Below are positions 36,695-47,529 of a stretch of DNA of 64,000 nucleotides, piece by piece (position 1 is the first letter of the stretch; each line of letters begins with the position of its first letter). The notes under the pieces are model-generated. The model did no database searches, was not told the origin of the DNA, and saw only the letters and a program-made list of their open reading frames with translations. The position numbers were made by a program, and so were the translations under genes. This DNA comes from Nitzschia sp. DOCU1 (taxonomy: Eukaryota > Bacillariophyta > Bacillariophyceae > Bacillariales > Bacillariaceae): positions 186,001 to 250,000 of the forward strand of contig OX595985.1 in the NCBI GenBank assembly GCA_951394045.1. Direction: 5' to 3'.

Positions 36695-38377
36695 TCAAAG
36701 AAATTCTTTATCTGCGCTGGATATACGGTCGTCATCTTCCTCGGAATGCAACGACGCGAGGTCTTCATCGAGCCCTTGCAAGTGCCGCCACAATTCGTAA
36801 ATAAGCCACACGAAAAAGACGATGCCCATTCCTAATCCAAGATAAGCTGCATGTGATGCAAATGTCAATTCGTCTTGCACATGACTCAGGACGGATTGCG
36901 ATTGTGCAACGCAGCTGCCGTCACAAGTTCCAACGATCCATTCTGCTGGTCGATTCCAGTAGCTGTAGCTGGGTTCTTTGTTCCGGTCATAAGCAGTATC
37001 GTCATCCATGGCGTAGTCATGATATCGAAAGTGAAGATAGTCCTGCAAGGTCACATCTTCTTTGACGTAATTGTATTCCGCCTCGTCGTCGGTTTGCGGA
37101 TTGAGCATGGTCTGTCGAAATTCGTTCCAGCGAAAACATGATACGCGAACTTGAACTGTCGATTCACAGGATATATCAGGATTGCTGGGACACGCCCATT
37201 CACCGCCCCACAAGACTGAAATATTGACTGGGATCATGTTGTGCTCCTGCGTGGTGTACTTCCTGTCGTTGTCTTGAGTCTCACAAACGTGCGATTCGTC
37301 AAGTATAGTCGCATCTCCCACTGTCCATGCTTCTCCAAAATATAGAGAGGACATATTGTATCCCATTTCATGATTGGTGACGGATATGGGAGCAAAGTTA
37401 GCTGCTCGTTGGAGCGACCAGGATTGTTGGGCTCTAAATCCATTGTTAGCCGCGACAACACTCATCACGGCAAACACCAAGCCAATTAATAGAATAAGAA
37501 TTCTAGGAACATGACCACGCCCCAGTACAGTCCGAAGAAAATGTTGTAAGTGACTTGATCTCAAATATGACACGCAACACACCGCGAGATACATTCCAAA
37601 GCTAACGACAAACGCCGCTTGCCTTCTGGAAGTAGAGGTCCAATACAAGTTTGCAAAATAAAAAAAGTTGGTTTCGTCGGCATAATTGGGGCTGCTTTCC
37701 AACGCGCTGTACAAGGAAACAGTTCCTGATGTGACGAGCACCAGCAAAAAGAATAGACCCCAATATAAGGAAAAGCCCCAACAGAAAAATCCATCCATAA
37801 AATCGTCATCATCGTCGTTGCCTTCCAGCTCCAGATCGGAGCGATTGCCACCTGACAAGAGTCTGGATCGGGGCTCGACTGGGACTGCTGGATGAGGTGG
37901 TTGTTGTTGCTGTTGTTGTTGGGGATGATTGGGCATATTCGACTTTGGAATAAAGGCAGACGCTGACGACGACGATGAATCGGACGAAGAATGACTGGAT
38001 TCACATGGGGGCATGGTCGCAAAATCTGAGATGGGGTCTGGTAGATGAAAACTGTCGTCATAGGAGTCTGCCGTCAACGTGCTAACGGGGACCGGTGGGA
38101 CTTCCAAGTCATCGACACGCTTGCTGTTAAAAAACATCTCCTTGTTGTTGACATTAGAAGTGGCCGACGCCGGATCGATCGTCAAAATCGGAACTCCGTC
38201 CGTCTTGAATTCATCCATGGGTAAATAGTTCCAAGCAATTAATAACACCAAAGCATTGACATTCAAAACCAGGCCAATCCAATAGGAAACGGACGGATCG
38301 TGGGCCCAGAAACTTAACCATGTGGCCGCTACCAGAGCCACCAATAAGGAACCATACCAATCTGGAAGCTTCCACAT
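36695..38377 (-). CDS. Multi-pass membrane protein of unknown function (560 aa)
   Basis: ATG at 38377, single exon. Membrane segments lie near residues 8-24 and 30-48 (SLLVALVAATWLSFW; IGLVLNVNALVLLIAW), about 195-220 (YWGLFFLLVLVTSGTVSLY), about 250-268 (AAFVVSFGMYLAVCCVSYL), about 285-305 (ILILLIGLVFAVMSVVAA) and about 510-530 (YLGLGMGIVFFVWLIYEL). Between the second and third is a Ser/Gln/Pro-rich cytosolic-type loop. A large loop between the fifth and sixth carries CPSNPDISCESTVQVRVSCF and GTCDGSC, a likely disulphide-bonded lumenal/extracellular domain. The C-terminal tail is acidic. I recognise no family. A (GA)n and a (TA)n tract lie upstream. Confidence 0.8.
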   Translation of the reverse strand: MWKLPDWYGSLLVALVAATWLSFWAHDPSVSYWIGLVLNVNALVLLIAWNYLPMDEFKTDGVPILTIDPASATSNVNNKEMFFNSKRVDDLEVPPVPVSTLTADSYDDSFHLPDPISDFATMPPCESSHSSSDSSSSSASAFIPKSNMPNHPQQQQQQQPPHPAVPVEPRSRLLSGGNRSDLELEGNDDDDDFMDGFFCWGFSLYWGLFFLLVLVTSGTVSLYSALESSPNYADETNFFYFANLYWTSTSRRQAAFVVSFGMYLAVCCVSYLRSSHLQHFLRTVLGRGHVPRILILLIGLVFAVMSVVAANNGFRAQQSWSLQRAANFAPISVTNHEMGYNMSSLYFGEAWTVGDATILDESHVCETQDNDRKYTTQEHNMIPVNISVLWGGEWACPSNPDISCESTVQVRVSCFRWNEFRQTMLNPQTDDEAEYNYVKEDVTLQDYLHFRYHDYAMDDDTAYDRNKEPSYSYWNRPAEWIVGTCDGSCVAQSQSVLSHVQDELTFASHAAYLGLGMGIVFFVWLIYELWRHLQGLDEDLASLHSEEDDDRISSADKEFL

Positions 38378-39024
38378 TATTAATAGTCAGGGCTGGGCTA
38401 CGCTAGTAGCTTATAAAACTGAAGGAGGATGTGGGAAAGTCAAGGGTTAACACAAGTTGGGGTTTTCACCATTGCCATCGTCGTTCCGGAAAAGGGAGAG
38501 CGAGAGAGAGAGAGAGAGAGAGCCGTTGAATAAATGAATGCCAGTCTGTCGATCGCTAGTTGGCGATTTCATCCTCATTTTACCTTTGAGATCCCACGAA
38601 AACGTGTCTAACCGCTGTTTCCTCCGAATATATATATATATATCTTGAACCCGAGGATGTTCATTGTCACAAAGGAACCTAGTTTCGATGGCGTGGGCTT
38701 ATCTTTTACCGGGTTCGTATGACTTCACCTCTTTGTAGTAAATGACATTTTAAGTAATCAGGGTGGAGAACAGCATTTAAAGTTTCTCAGCATGCCCATG
38801 CCGGTTTCAAAGTTTTATTACGCTTCCGCCGTTGCTTCCGGGTGGAACGCATACCGTACGTCTGCGGACGTTCGCGTTGGAAAACCCGCATGCTGGGTAC
38901 GTGCTTTGGACATTTTAATAAATTGGCGTCGTCATTGAGGACAGGAAGCATCTCATCATTTACGAAAACAACAATCAAGTGCTACGATCCAACACTGCAA
39001 ATGCAAAACTTCCTTTTTCATGGC
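38378..39024. other. Spacer with microsatellites
   Basis: Contains a (GA)n tract at about 38502-38521 and a (TA)n tract at about 38628-38642. No gene is supportable. The right part is the 3' flank of the receptor gene. Confidence 0.7.
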
Positions 39025-41958
39025 TTATTGCGGGGCTGACTCCTTGTCAGCTTCGGCATCTTCATGCTCCTTTTCTGTTTGTTCCGCAGTCGTACTATCT
39101 ACAGCCACCCCCGACGGTGACGGCGCAAGTACACGCGGAGTACCGCTGGCATCTTCCGCCCCACGAATCGCCTGGGCGGCTTCCTCCACCACATCTCGTT
39201 GACTCGCATCCCACACGCCTTCTGACGATTTTCTCTTTTCCGCAAATTTGCGAAATGCCTTCTTCTTTTCTTCTTCAGCAGCCAGGCGTCGATCGTGAGA
39301 AATCGCAATCATTTTCGGTACATACACCAAACCCAAAATGGCCGCCGATGTGACAAAGACAATTCCCGTACTGACAAAGAATTTCGCTTGGGGATTGTCC
39401 CAAACCATAATCAAGATTGGAATGCCCATACACCACGCTTGAAGTACCGACGCCATGGCAATAACAATATACCGTGATTCGTGGTACTCGGTTTCAATAT
39501 TTCGGGCTTGATAGGCACAAATATTGGCCACCAACAAGAGACCCAAATTGATCACGACCACTAAAATCACAAACACCAAGGCGCCATCATTGCTACAGAC
39601 GCCATAAGATTCGACGGGACGTCCAAAGGTATCCATCGCATCTTGAACGACTCGACTCCATTCAAGAGGTGCTACGATTGTCCAGGAAACGAGCAAGGTG
39701 AGATTGATAGTCATGAGTATGCCCAAAATCATGTAAATATCGTGGCTCGTCACCACAATAAATTCCATGTCGGAATTGGTAAAAGCCTATGAGAAAAGAG
39801 CAACAATTGTACACAGAGCAACAAGTGTGAGTCGATGGTACGACTTTGTTAATGCATCACTCTGGCAGGAACAATCAACGTACTTGATAAATTGCCCTCG
39901 TTTTGGCAAACAGAGCCGAAAAGGCAATGACGGCTCCCATTAAATACAACCACGGTACTGCTTGGCAGGCCTTGTCCAATCCTTCCAACGACGCCGCAAC
40001 AGGTTCTTCCCATCCCATGGGCAAAATACTCAACGCCATGATGAAACTTCCCGTGCAAATCATGACCAAAAAGATGGGTTGCGATGATTGAACAACCCGT
40101 TCTCGATAATTCCACCATAACCAAATCCAACACACAATGGCGGATGCCAATACTACACTTAGCAAAGTGTATCCAATGGCACGGCCCGTCGTTCCAATAT
40201 AATTCATGTCATGTTGAACAGGTGGCAGGGCATCATGAGGAATCGTTGTTCCATCGGCAAAGACAAAGGCATCATGGACATGCCATTCCCCGTCACTTTC
40301 GACAATGGCACTTGGATAAATGACAAATTGTGCATTTGCCGAATCTTGGAGGCGAACATTATTGGCAAGATAGGGATGTCCTTGACGCGTTCCCGTTGTA
40401 TTGTCAATAGTGACATGTCCGGAAGCGCCATGGAAATCCAACTGAAGAAATTCCGCATAAATTTCCGTTCCATTGACAAATTCCAAAGAGGCATACGCAG
40501 CGGCTTGACACATGGCAAGTCCCAGACTAAAGACGGCATCATATAGATACGGTGCATTGGTCGTGGGTTCCTGACTAAAGTTTTGGTGGACATCCCAGCC
40601 TTGAATGGCAAGTAGACTTTCAGGATATTGGGATTGCACATAGTCAATCCATTCGGGATCTTGCAAGGACGTTCGCCACGCCGTCCGAAATCGTTCATAG
40701 CTATTTGTAGGGTTGTCTTGCAAGGGTGGAACGCGTTCTACACCCGGCACATAGGGCTCGCCCGTAAAGCCCCCGGCAAATTGTAAAATGCCCATTCCCA
40801 TTGCGGCTTTTGTCAGCCATTCTTGTCCCGTGTTTTCCTTGGCCAGTACATTTAAAAACGCCACGGTATCCAATCCAGGAAACAACCAGGTAAATCCTGG
40901 CCCGGCCACACCTTGTTGATATGCGGCTTGCATGAGTTTTGGAAAATGTGATTCAAAACAAATGGCGTAGACGTATCGATATTGCGTGTCCTTGAGTGTG
41001 TGAATCGCGTTTTCCAGTTCTGCCTGCGTGGCACTAAAGGAAAAGGCAATCGAATCCGTCACGATGCCCGCCAATGCCGCGGCATCTTGAAAGGCCTTTT
41101 GCAACGCCGAGCCATACGCGTCCTATAACGAGAAGAATACTGAGATTATCCGGTAATCAAATCATATCATACAATGGCAATATAGAGTACTTTGGTAGTA
41201 CGTACCGTGACGAACAAAACAGCGACATGCGTGACATTCCAGCTCTGATACAATTGCAGAGCCGCTTGAGCTTCTCCCTGCGACGATCCAATCGTTCGTC
41301 CAAATCTCGGGAATTGTTCTTTAATGTCGAAATCCGTGCTAGAAGAAGAACCACTAATTTGTGGCAAGTCATGAACGCCCGTCAAAATCGCCAGAGGCGA
41401 CGTGGTGGCCGATCGATAGGCGCCCACCACCGCGGCAGGTTTGGGTTCCCCCAGCGTATGCGGCCGACTCCAAATGTCTTGTGTGAAGATGCGAGTCGAT
41501 TCAATCGGACTGAATTGCGTATCCCACAAATCCAGCGTGAAATAAATGTTGCAATCATCAAGTTGCCACTCGACGACTTGACTGGAGCGAGTATTGAAAT
41601 GATGCATGGCCAGCAACACGGCCAGAGCTTCATTGTGCACACCGGCTCGGGCCACGCCGTCTTCACTCAGAGGTAAAAAGGTGGGAATATCTGCGAGGTA
41701 ATACGTGGCATTCTGCTCCATCTCGACTTGCACAATGTAACTTTCGGGATCGAGCGTCGTCCATTCGATAGTGCTGCTATTGCTATTGCTATTGCTGCTG
41801 CTATTGCTATGGAGCAGTGACTGCCGACGCAAATCGTTCCAGAACGAATACGAACGCAAGGAATCCGGCGGTTGCTCGGCGGCGCCTAGCAGCAGTAGCG
41901 GCAGTAGCAACAGTAGGATCATCTGTAGCTGTTGAAACATGGTCCGCTGCTGTGTCAT
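39025..41958 (-). CDS. GABA-B-like class C G-protein-coupled receptor, three exons (917 aa)
   Basis: Exons 41958-41206, 41122-39884 and 39786-39025, each a multiple of three, with GT-AG introns of 83 and 97 bp. A signal peptide (residues 1-27, QMILLLLLPLLLLGAAEQ) precedes an extracellular periplasmic-binding-protein-type ligand domain (about 45-545), with VGAYRSATTSPLAIL, the loop VAVLFVT|DAYGSALQ across the first splice, and GFTWLFPGLDT. Seven membrane segments follow (about 565-840: AIGYTLLSVVLASAIVCWIW; PIFLVMICTGSFIM; YLMGAVIAFSALFAKTRAIY; DIYMILGILMTINLTLL; ALVFVILVVVINLGLLL; IVIAMASVLQAWCMGIPIL; FFVSTGIVFVTSAAILGLVY). The tail is cytosolic, charged and Ala/Glu-rich. Ligand is unknown; the fold is that of metabotropic GABA/glutamate receptors. 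Confidence 0.9.
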
Positions 41959-41994
41959 GGGAGAATTGTTATCCGAGCTTTATAAGCTTGCCTT

Positions 41995-42035
41995 CATGTG
42001 ATGATGATGATGATGATGATCATGATCATGATGAG
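41995..42035. repeat. (ATG)n/(ATC)n-type microsatellite
   Basis: atgatgatgatgatgatgat followed by catgatcatgatgag, upstream of the receptor start. Confidence 0.85.
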
Positions 42036-42684
42036 AGAAGGGTGATCAAAACACCGAAGCGAAACCGGGGTGCGTAGCTTATTTTGCCCATCATCCGAAG
42101 CATCCGCGCGGGAAGAGGAGGCGGTGTAACGTAACGTACAAACAGACAGACAGACGTTGCGAGGTCGCTCGTGTGTGCAGTCAATTGAGTCGAAGACTCT
42201 AATAGCGACCAACAACAACAACCACGACAAACCAACAGGAGTCGGTAGAGGAACCCAACAACTAACATGCATTCGAACTATACTACCAACCGCAACTACT
42301 AGCGTGTTCTCCTATTCATCGACACGGAAACAGTAAATCTAAAGTTGAGACGCCCCCTGAGCTCTCGCTCATCGCTGGTCAACCTGCTGCAGCATCGTCG
42401 TGTCCATTCGAGGAGTCGAAAGCTACTGTATGTAGCGACCGACCGAGCGAACCAAAAGGCCACCAATGCTATCGTGTTCGTTCGCTTTCCAAACTATCAT
42501 AGCATCAAATTCTTTGGCCTTGCTTTGATTGTTACGCTCTATCTCTATAGAGCCATCATGGTCGAATTCCCGCCATTGCTACTACTAATTCGCAGCAAAA
42601 CGTGGTTTCTTGGTCGTTGAATTGCGGGAATTCGCCGACGCCCTACTTCAACAAGAAGTCGACGAACCTGAGCTCTCTCTGAAT

Positions 42685-42722
42685 ACAGTTTGGATCATTT
42701 CGTGAAACCGCCCCGTAGAATT
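42685..42722. repeat. Left arm of a 38-bp inverted repeat
   Basis: Begins acagtttggatcatttcg. Its first 18 bases are perfectly complementary to bases in 46418-46455; 33 of 38 positions match overall by my count. Confidence 0.75.
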
Positions 42723-42908
42723 ACGTAGAATGGTACAAAAAGTCATTTTTGACGCATGACAGACCACTTCCCTCCGACACAAACTCCGTGCTTTTCGCGC
42801 AAAAGCAAAAACAAGAGTGACAATGGCCACCTTCCAACTTTGAAGCAAATTTTCGACATCGCAGTGATGATACTTAGAGCAGCACCGGCTGCTACCACAT
42901 AATAAATC

Positions 42909-45900
42909 ATGTCAGGTAGCCCGGATAATAATCTGCTGCTCGAAATATCAAGTTTTCAAGGCAGGGATGCTAATGCAGTGTTTCGGGCATGTTTTGACCA
43001 CGTCAAGAAGCTCCCATGCTGCCAAGGTCGTTGGATTACAGCGGAACTGTGGGCTACTATTGTGAATGAGAAAGTACAGATGGATAGTGCTTTTAAAGTT
43101 GAAGCCAGTACTGTCAATTCATTTTTTGGCCGAAGTCGCATCTTCAAGGCTGTTGCGATTGACAATCTCGCATCTATCAACAAAATTGATGGCTTCGGGG
43201 TGTACCGGTCCAAGTATACACCCCATAAAGGCAAGACACTTTATGCTTACTGTGTCATGGCAAATGATAAGCTTCCGCCAAAACCAGGACAGGCTGGTGG
43301 CTGGTTGGAGTTGTGGACGCAAGAGCATTCTCAGATCAGGGGCTCGACGAGGAAGCGGGGAGGAGCACCCACAGTTGTCTTGGCCGCAAGTGGTGGGGCA
43401 GTTCGAAGCCACAAGAAAAAGAAGGCTGATCTTCTCCCAGTTAGAGAAGGCCTTCGCTCACAGCCCAGACAAGATACCCTTGAAAGTGTTATTGATGTAG
43501 ACGAGGACCAACAAGCAACTGCATACAACTTTTGGGACTCGTCTAATGCTACAAAGCTTTTTGGACGAATAGGTGAAGAGGACGACGAAATTTCTATCAA
43601 GGAAATCATAGAGGCGCGAGTCATACGGTTGCGAGCTGCGTACCAAACCCCAGCAGGTTGGCGTAGTGTTATTGATGATCTTGACTCACAGAATCTCTAC
43701 TCTGAAGTCGATCAATTCAATGTACGCTGGAGTTGCCGGTACTTGGCAGTGGCGTTGTCGGCCGCTCTAGAAATTGAAGCAACCAAATTGCAACCCAACT
43801 GGGAAGTTTGTTGCTCTCATGCAATTGCTACCATCAATGAAGCAGAGAATTTCAATTTGATTACTAACCCCCAGACCATCTCTCGGTCACATCTTCTTTT
43901 TCGAAGAAATCATGAATCCTTTCCGAATCGGCATATCGTGAGGCGAAACCGCAACAACGACGAACAGCCAGGCCTACCAACACTTCTAGAGAACTTCCCA
44001 GAGGCGAGAACAATGCTATTGGATTTCGCCAAAGCTAATCTCAACTCTTTATCTTCCGAGTCTGCTTATTCATTTCTGCATAGCGACATTTTGCCAAGGA
44101 TGGTCCAAATCCGGAAAACTGAGCTGCAGATGGGGGTAGATGACGCCTTTACGACCGATGATCTTTTAAAAGAAAACAGTTTGAAAACTCTATCTGTTCC
44201 AACTGTTTATAGATGGCTTCGGAAATTGGGTTTCAAGTATAAAGTACGAAAAAAGTGCTACTATGTTGACACGCACGAGAAGCCAGAAAATGTCAGGTTC
44301 CGAAAAGCATTTGTGAAAGACTATTTGGACCTTGAACGTCGAATGTTTCGTTGGATCCAGCTACCCTTGAATGAGTTTAAACTTCTTTGTGCCGAACAAG
44401 CTGGCTTTGAAGCGAGTCTTGGTAGTAAAGGGTTTCGTTATCGAAAGGACCACGCATGGTATATTGAATTTCATATCGACGACCACAGCGAGTTTCGAAG
44501 AATGACAAAGGATCTTCCGTTTGGGGGCTCATTGAGTGTGCGCAATCCCAACCCCGATCGACCTCTGATTATTTTTGGGCAAGACGAATGCATTTTCAAG
44601 CAATTCATTTTTACGCCAAAGAGCTGGACAGCACCAGATGGCACGACGGGGCTCATTCCGAAAGATGAAGGGCTGGGAGTGATGATTTCTGCTCTAGTCT
44701 CGCATGAGTTTGGGTTCGGAATGCATCTAACAGAGGAGCAACTGGTTGCAGTCAATCTTTTCCGACGACAACCTGAAAATTGCTTGTACAGAGACCGTGA
44801 GGCAGCCATAGAGAAAAAGGGAAGTGCTGAAAAGAGAGACTTGACGAAATCACCTTTTGTAGTGGAGTTTGAGTATGGTGCAAATGCCGAAGGATACTGG
44901 GTTTATGAGCACATGATACTACAACTTGAGGATTGTATAGATGTTGTACAATGCCTTTACCCTCAGTATGACTTTTGTTTCATGTTTGATCATTCGTGCG
45001 GTCATGACAGGAAGCGACCTGATGGTTTACTGGCGACAGCACTCAACAAAAGCTATGGAGGGGCGCAGCCAAGAATGCGGTCGAGCCTAATCACCGAAGC
45101 AGAGCAGCTGGGCCCCCATGACCCAATGCTTGCTATTGGTGACAATCAGCACATGGTGTTTGCAGAGACGGACGAAGGCCCAAGCTGGCTATCCCAGGAA
45201 GAAAGGGTCGCCTCCCGCCTTGACCGTGTTTGCCCTTCGGGGGCTTTGATCACGTACAAATTTGTCAAGAAGGAGCTGATTGTTAAGCTTAATGCTAGTG
45301 GGCTACCAACAACAGGAACAAGGCAAGAACTGGAAACTCGTTGCGAGGACAATGGCATTGCAACGAGGGAGGAACGACCAAAAGTCCTTCCAGGGTGGGT
45401 GGGTAAGCCCAAAGGTGCATTTCAAATTCTTCGGGAACGTGGCTTCATCAGCAATCCCTACGAGTTCTATCGAATGGAAGGACGGAAGAACAATCAAGGT
45501 GAGGTGATTGAAAACACCAGTATCATCCAAATGTTGAATGCCTTGCCAGACTTCGTTGATGAAAAGACTCTCTTGCAATATCATGGGGAGGGCCGCTCAC
45601 TGGCAGGGGGGCAACAAATCATGATCATTCGAACACCCAAATGCCACCCAGAACTGGCAGGGGAAGGAATTGAATATGACTGGGCAGCAGCCAAGTCATA
45701 TTATCGAAGACTTCCCCTGTCACAAAAGAAGACCAAGGAAAATTTCAGGAACAGTGTCCGCAACAGCTTGGAACAGATTTCATTGGACTTCCGGCATGCA
45801 TTCCGAAAAAGAGCACGACAGTTTATTGTTGCTTATGATGTTCTTGCACGATGGGGTGAGACACATGAAGAGGGAGAGGGACCCCCGCCAACATCTGCAC

Positions 45901-46067
45901 ACCTTTTAGACAAGGTCATCCAGATGAGATACTCCCACCGGGGAGTATCACGTGACTCATCCTATGTGAACAAAATCATGAAGGCGATGCAGGATCGGCC
46001 GTTGCATCCAGTTTCAAATGATAGCGACAGTGACAATGATAGTGATAGCGATGGTAGTAATATATGA
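42909..46067 (+). CDS. Transposase-like protein (1,052 aa), IS630/Tc1-mariner-type catalytic pattern, with SAP-like insert
   Basis: ATG at 42909; one uninterrupted exon. Residues about 405-475 include a helix-turn-helix type segment (LKTLSVPTVYRWLRKLGFKYKVRKKCYYV) followed by the fold seen before a DDE core. Candidate catalytic acids are Asp in FGQDECIFKQ (about 557), Asp in FMFDHSCGHDRKR (about 693) and Glu in TPKCHPELAGEGIEYDW (about 908-927). The last echoes the Tc1/IS630 P-x-x-x-P-x-E-x-x-W block. A SAP-like helix pair (LIVKLNASGLPTTGTRQELETRC, about 785-810) sits inside the core and could bind DNA. The tail ends in a Ser/Asp run. The ORF is intact, so it is either a recent transposon or a domesticated gene; activity is inferred only. 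Confidence 0.72.
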   Translation: MSGSPDNNLLLEISSFQGRDANAVFRACFDHVKKLPCCQGRWITAELWATIVNEKVQMDSAFKVEASTVNSFFGRSRIFKAVAIDNLASINKIDGFGVYRSKYTPHKGKTLYAYCVMANDKLPPKPGQAGGWLELWTQEHSQIRGSTRKRGGAPTVVLAASGGAVRSHKKKKADLLPVREGLRSQPRQDTLESVIDVDEDQQATAYNFWDSSNATKLFGRIGEEDDEISIKEIIEARVIRLRAAYQTPAGWRSVIDDLDSQNLYSEVDQFNVRWSCRYLAVALSAALEIEATKLQPNWEVCCSHAIATINEAENFNLITNPQTISRSHLLFRRNHESFPNRHIVRRNRNNDEQPGLPTLLENFPEARTMLLDFAKANLNSLSSESAYSFLHSDILPRMVQIRKTELQMGVDDAFTTDDLLKENSLKTLSVPTVYRWLRKLGFKYKVRKKCYYVDTHEKPENVRFRKAFVKDYLDLERRMFRWIQLPLNEFKLLCAEQAGFEASLGSKGFRYRKDHAWYIEFHIDDHSEFRRMTKDLPFGGSLSVRNPNPDRPLIIFGQDECIFKQFIFTPKSWTAPDGTTGLIPKDEGLGVMISALVSHEFGFGMHLTEEQLVAVNLFRRQPENCLYRDREAAIEKKGSAEKRDLTKSPFVVEFEYGANAEGYWVYEHMILQLEDCIDVVQCLYPQYDFCFMFDHSCGHDRKRPDGLLATALNKSYGGAQPRMRSSLITEAEQLGPHDPMLAIGDNQHMVFAETDEGPSWLSQEERVASRLDRVCPSGALITYKFVKKELIVKLNASGLPTTGTRQELETRCEDNGIATREERPKVLPGWVGKPKGAFQILRERGFISNPYEFYRMEGRKNNQGEVIENTSIIQMLNALPDFVDEKTLLQYHGEGRSLAGGQQIMIIRTPKCHPELAGEGIEYDWAAAKSYYRRLPLSQKKTKENFRNSVRNSLEQISLDFRHAFRKRARQFIVAYDVLARWGETHEEGEGPPPTSAHLLDKVIQMRYSHRGVSRDSSYVNKIMKAMQDRPLHPVSNDSDSDNDSDSDGSNI

Positions 46068-47529
46068 TTGTTGACAATAGTGATAGATGGTTGTTGAATC
46101 GGAATAAAAGTTGATTGTTGACGTAGAGTGAAACGGAGAAAATCACAAGTGGCAGCATGATTCCCACCGAAGAGAATTTTGGATCTTCATCAGCTGACAG
46201 TCAGCCCCAGCCTTCTCAACAATACCACCGCCCCAAGGATGCTTCACTTTGCAAATAGGTGCTGCGGATTCAGGTTTGAGAGGGAAGAATAACATGAAAC
46301 AACCCTCAAAATGACCATTGTGGGTGTCGATCGACAATAACATCTTGCAATTTCGTGGAAAAGCGAGCCTCGTAGGATTGTACAGGATATGTACCGGGAA
46401 TGTACTGGGGTCCGTAGAATTCTACTGCGCGGATCCGCGAAATGATCCAAACTGTAGAATAGAGAACGGAATAAGCATTGACGAATTCAATTCACAACTT
46501 AATGTCGCATGCCGTCTCCTTCGACAGTATCCCCATAGTATCATTGCACGAGCAAGGCGGCTTACGCAATCCTCTACCGTTTGATAGTCAGCTGGGAAAG
46601 AAAACGGGGCACTAGTAAAACTTAGAGGAGGAAGAAGCGACGCCAGTTGGTGCATGGTCATGCTGTCGAAGCAGGAGCATCCATCCATCATCGGCTACCA
46701 GGTATCGTACAGGTACGATACCGCCATGGCTGCATCTTGGTACTACTAGAGCTAGCACGCTTCGTCATTCGGTCTGTCCCACCGGAAGAAGGATCCCGAC
46801 GTCGTCTTTAGAACGGTTGTTTCTTCTCCTCCCAACCTACAGGTTGATGTTCTGGTGAACTTTCTCCCCCCTTAACTTGTTGCACATACACCGTGCCGAC
46901 CGATTAATCTGCATCGACTCGCCTACCGGCAGCTAGTAGTAGTAGCGACGCAACAGGGAAGGCAAACGGGAAAGGAAAGATGCAAATTTCCACAGTACCG
47001 TCAAAAGATTCTTTGAATTCCATGGTGGCGTGCTCTCTATGCGTTCAACGACTCGGTACCGGGAAGAGGTGTCACAGGAATTAGGCGAAGGACCAAGCAA
47101 GATTTATCAACAAATGATCGCAGAGAAAGAATGACTCAGAATGAGAATGCTTAATGAAAATTTGAGTCATCTGCTTGGTGTTTATTCTACTACTTCTTTA
47201 CTCTTAACCCTTGGGCCTCTCCGAAATAGGGAGCCCAGCTGGCGCCATGCAATTGCGGACTGGAAGGCAGTAATCAACGATGTGCTATGGGAATCCTGAT
47301 CCTTTTCTACTATCTGGCGGGCACTTCTGCTCGACAAAATGTTTCAGTTCTTCTACTTTTTCTACTCTGGATCCATCCCGTCTTCATTTTGAACAAGGAC
47401 CCTCGCGGCACTGTCTTTCGTTGTACTCTTCTCTCGAGTCGATGAAACAACAATACGCGCCGACAAAACTTGCAAAGGACGAGGAGGCAGAGAAATGGTC
47501 TCCACAAAGAAAGATCAAGAAGAACAGTA
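46068..47529. other. Spacer between the transposase-like and first DUF6824 genes
   Basis: About 1.4 kb. It contains the right inverted-repeat arm and AT-rich sequence with a gaataaaa motif near 46102 just past the transposase stop. No other gene is supported. Confidence 0.5.
46418..46455. repeat. Right arm of the 38-bp inverted repeat
   Basis: Complement of 42685-42722, 350 bp after the transposase-like stop; it could be the right terminal inverted repeat of a 3.77-kb element. I could not find a convincing TA or other target duplication outside it. Confidence 0.7.

Larger units (their letters stand above)
41959..42908. other. Spacer left of the transposase-like gene
   Basis: About 950 bp. 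It holds the trinucleotide repeat and, at 42685-42722, the left arm of an inverted repeat shared with 46418-46455. No gene is supportable. Confidence 0.6.

Noticed and set aside
36480..36800. 106-aa plus-strand ORF overlapping the end of the membrane protein gene
   Set aside because: Antisense to degenerate and real minus-strand coding pieces; no motif of its own.
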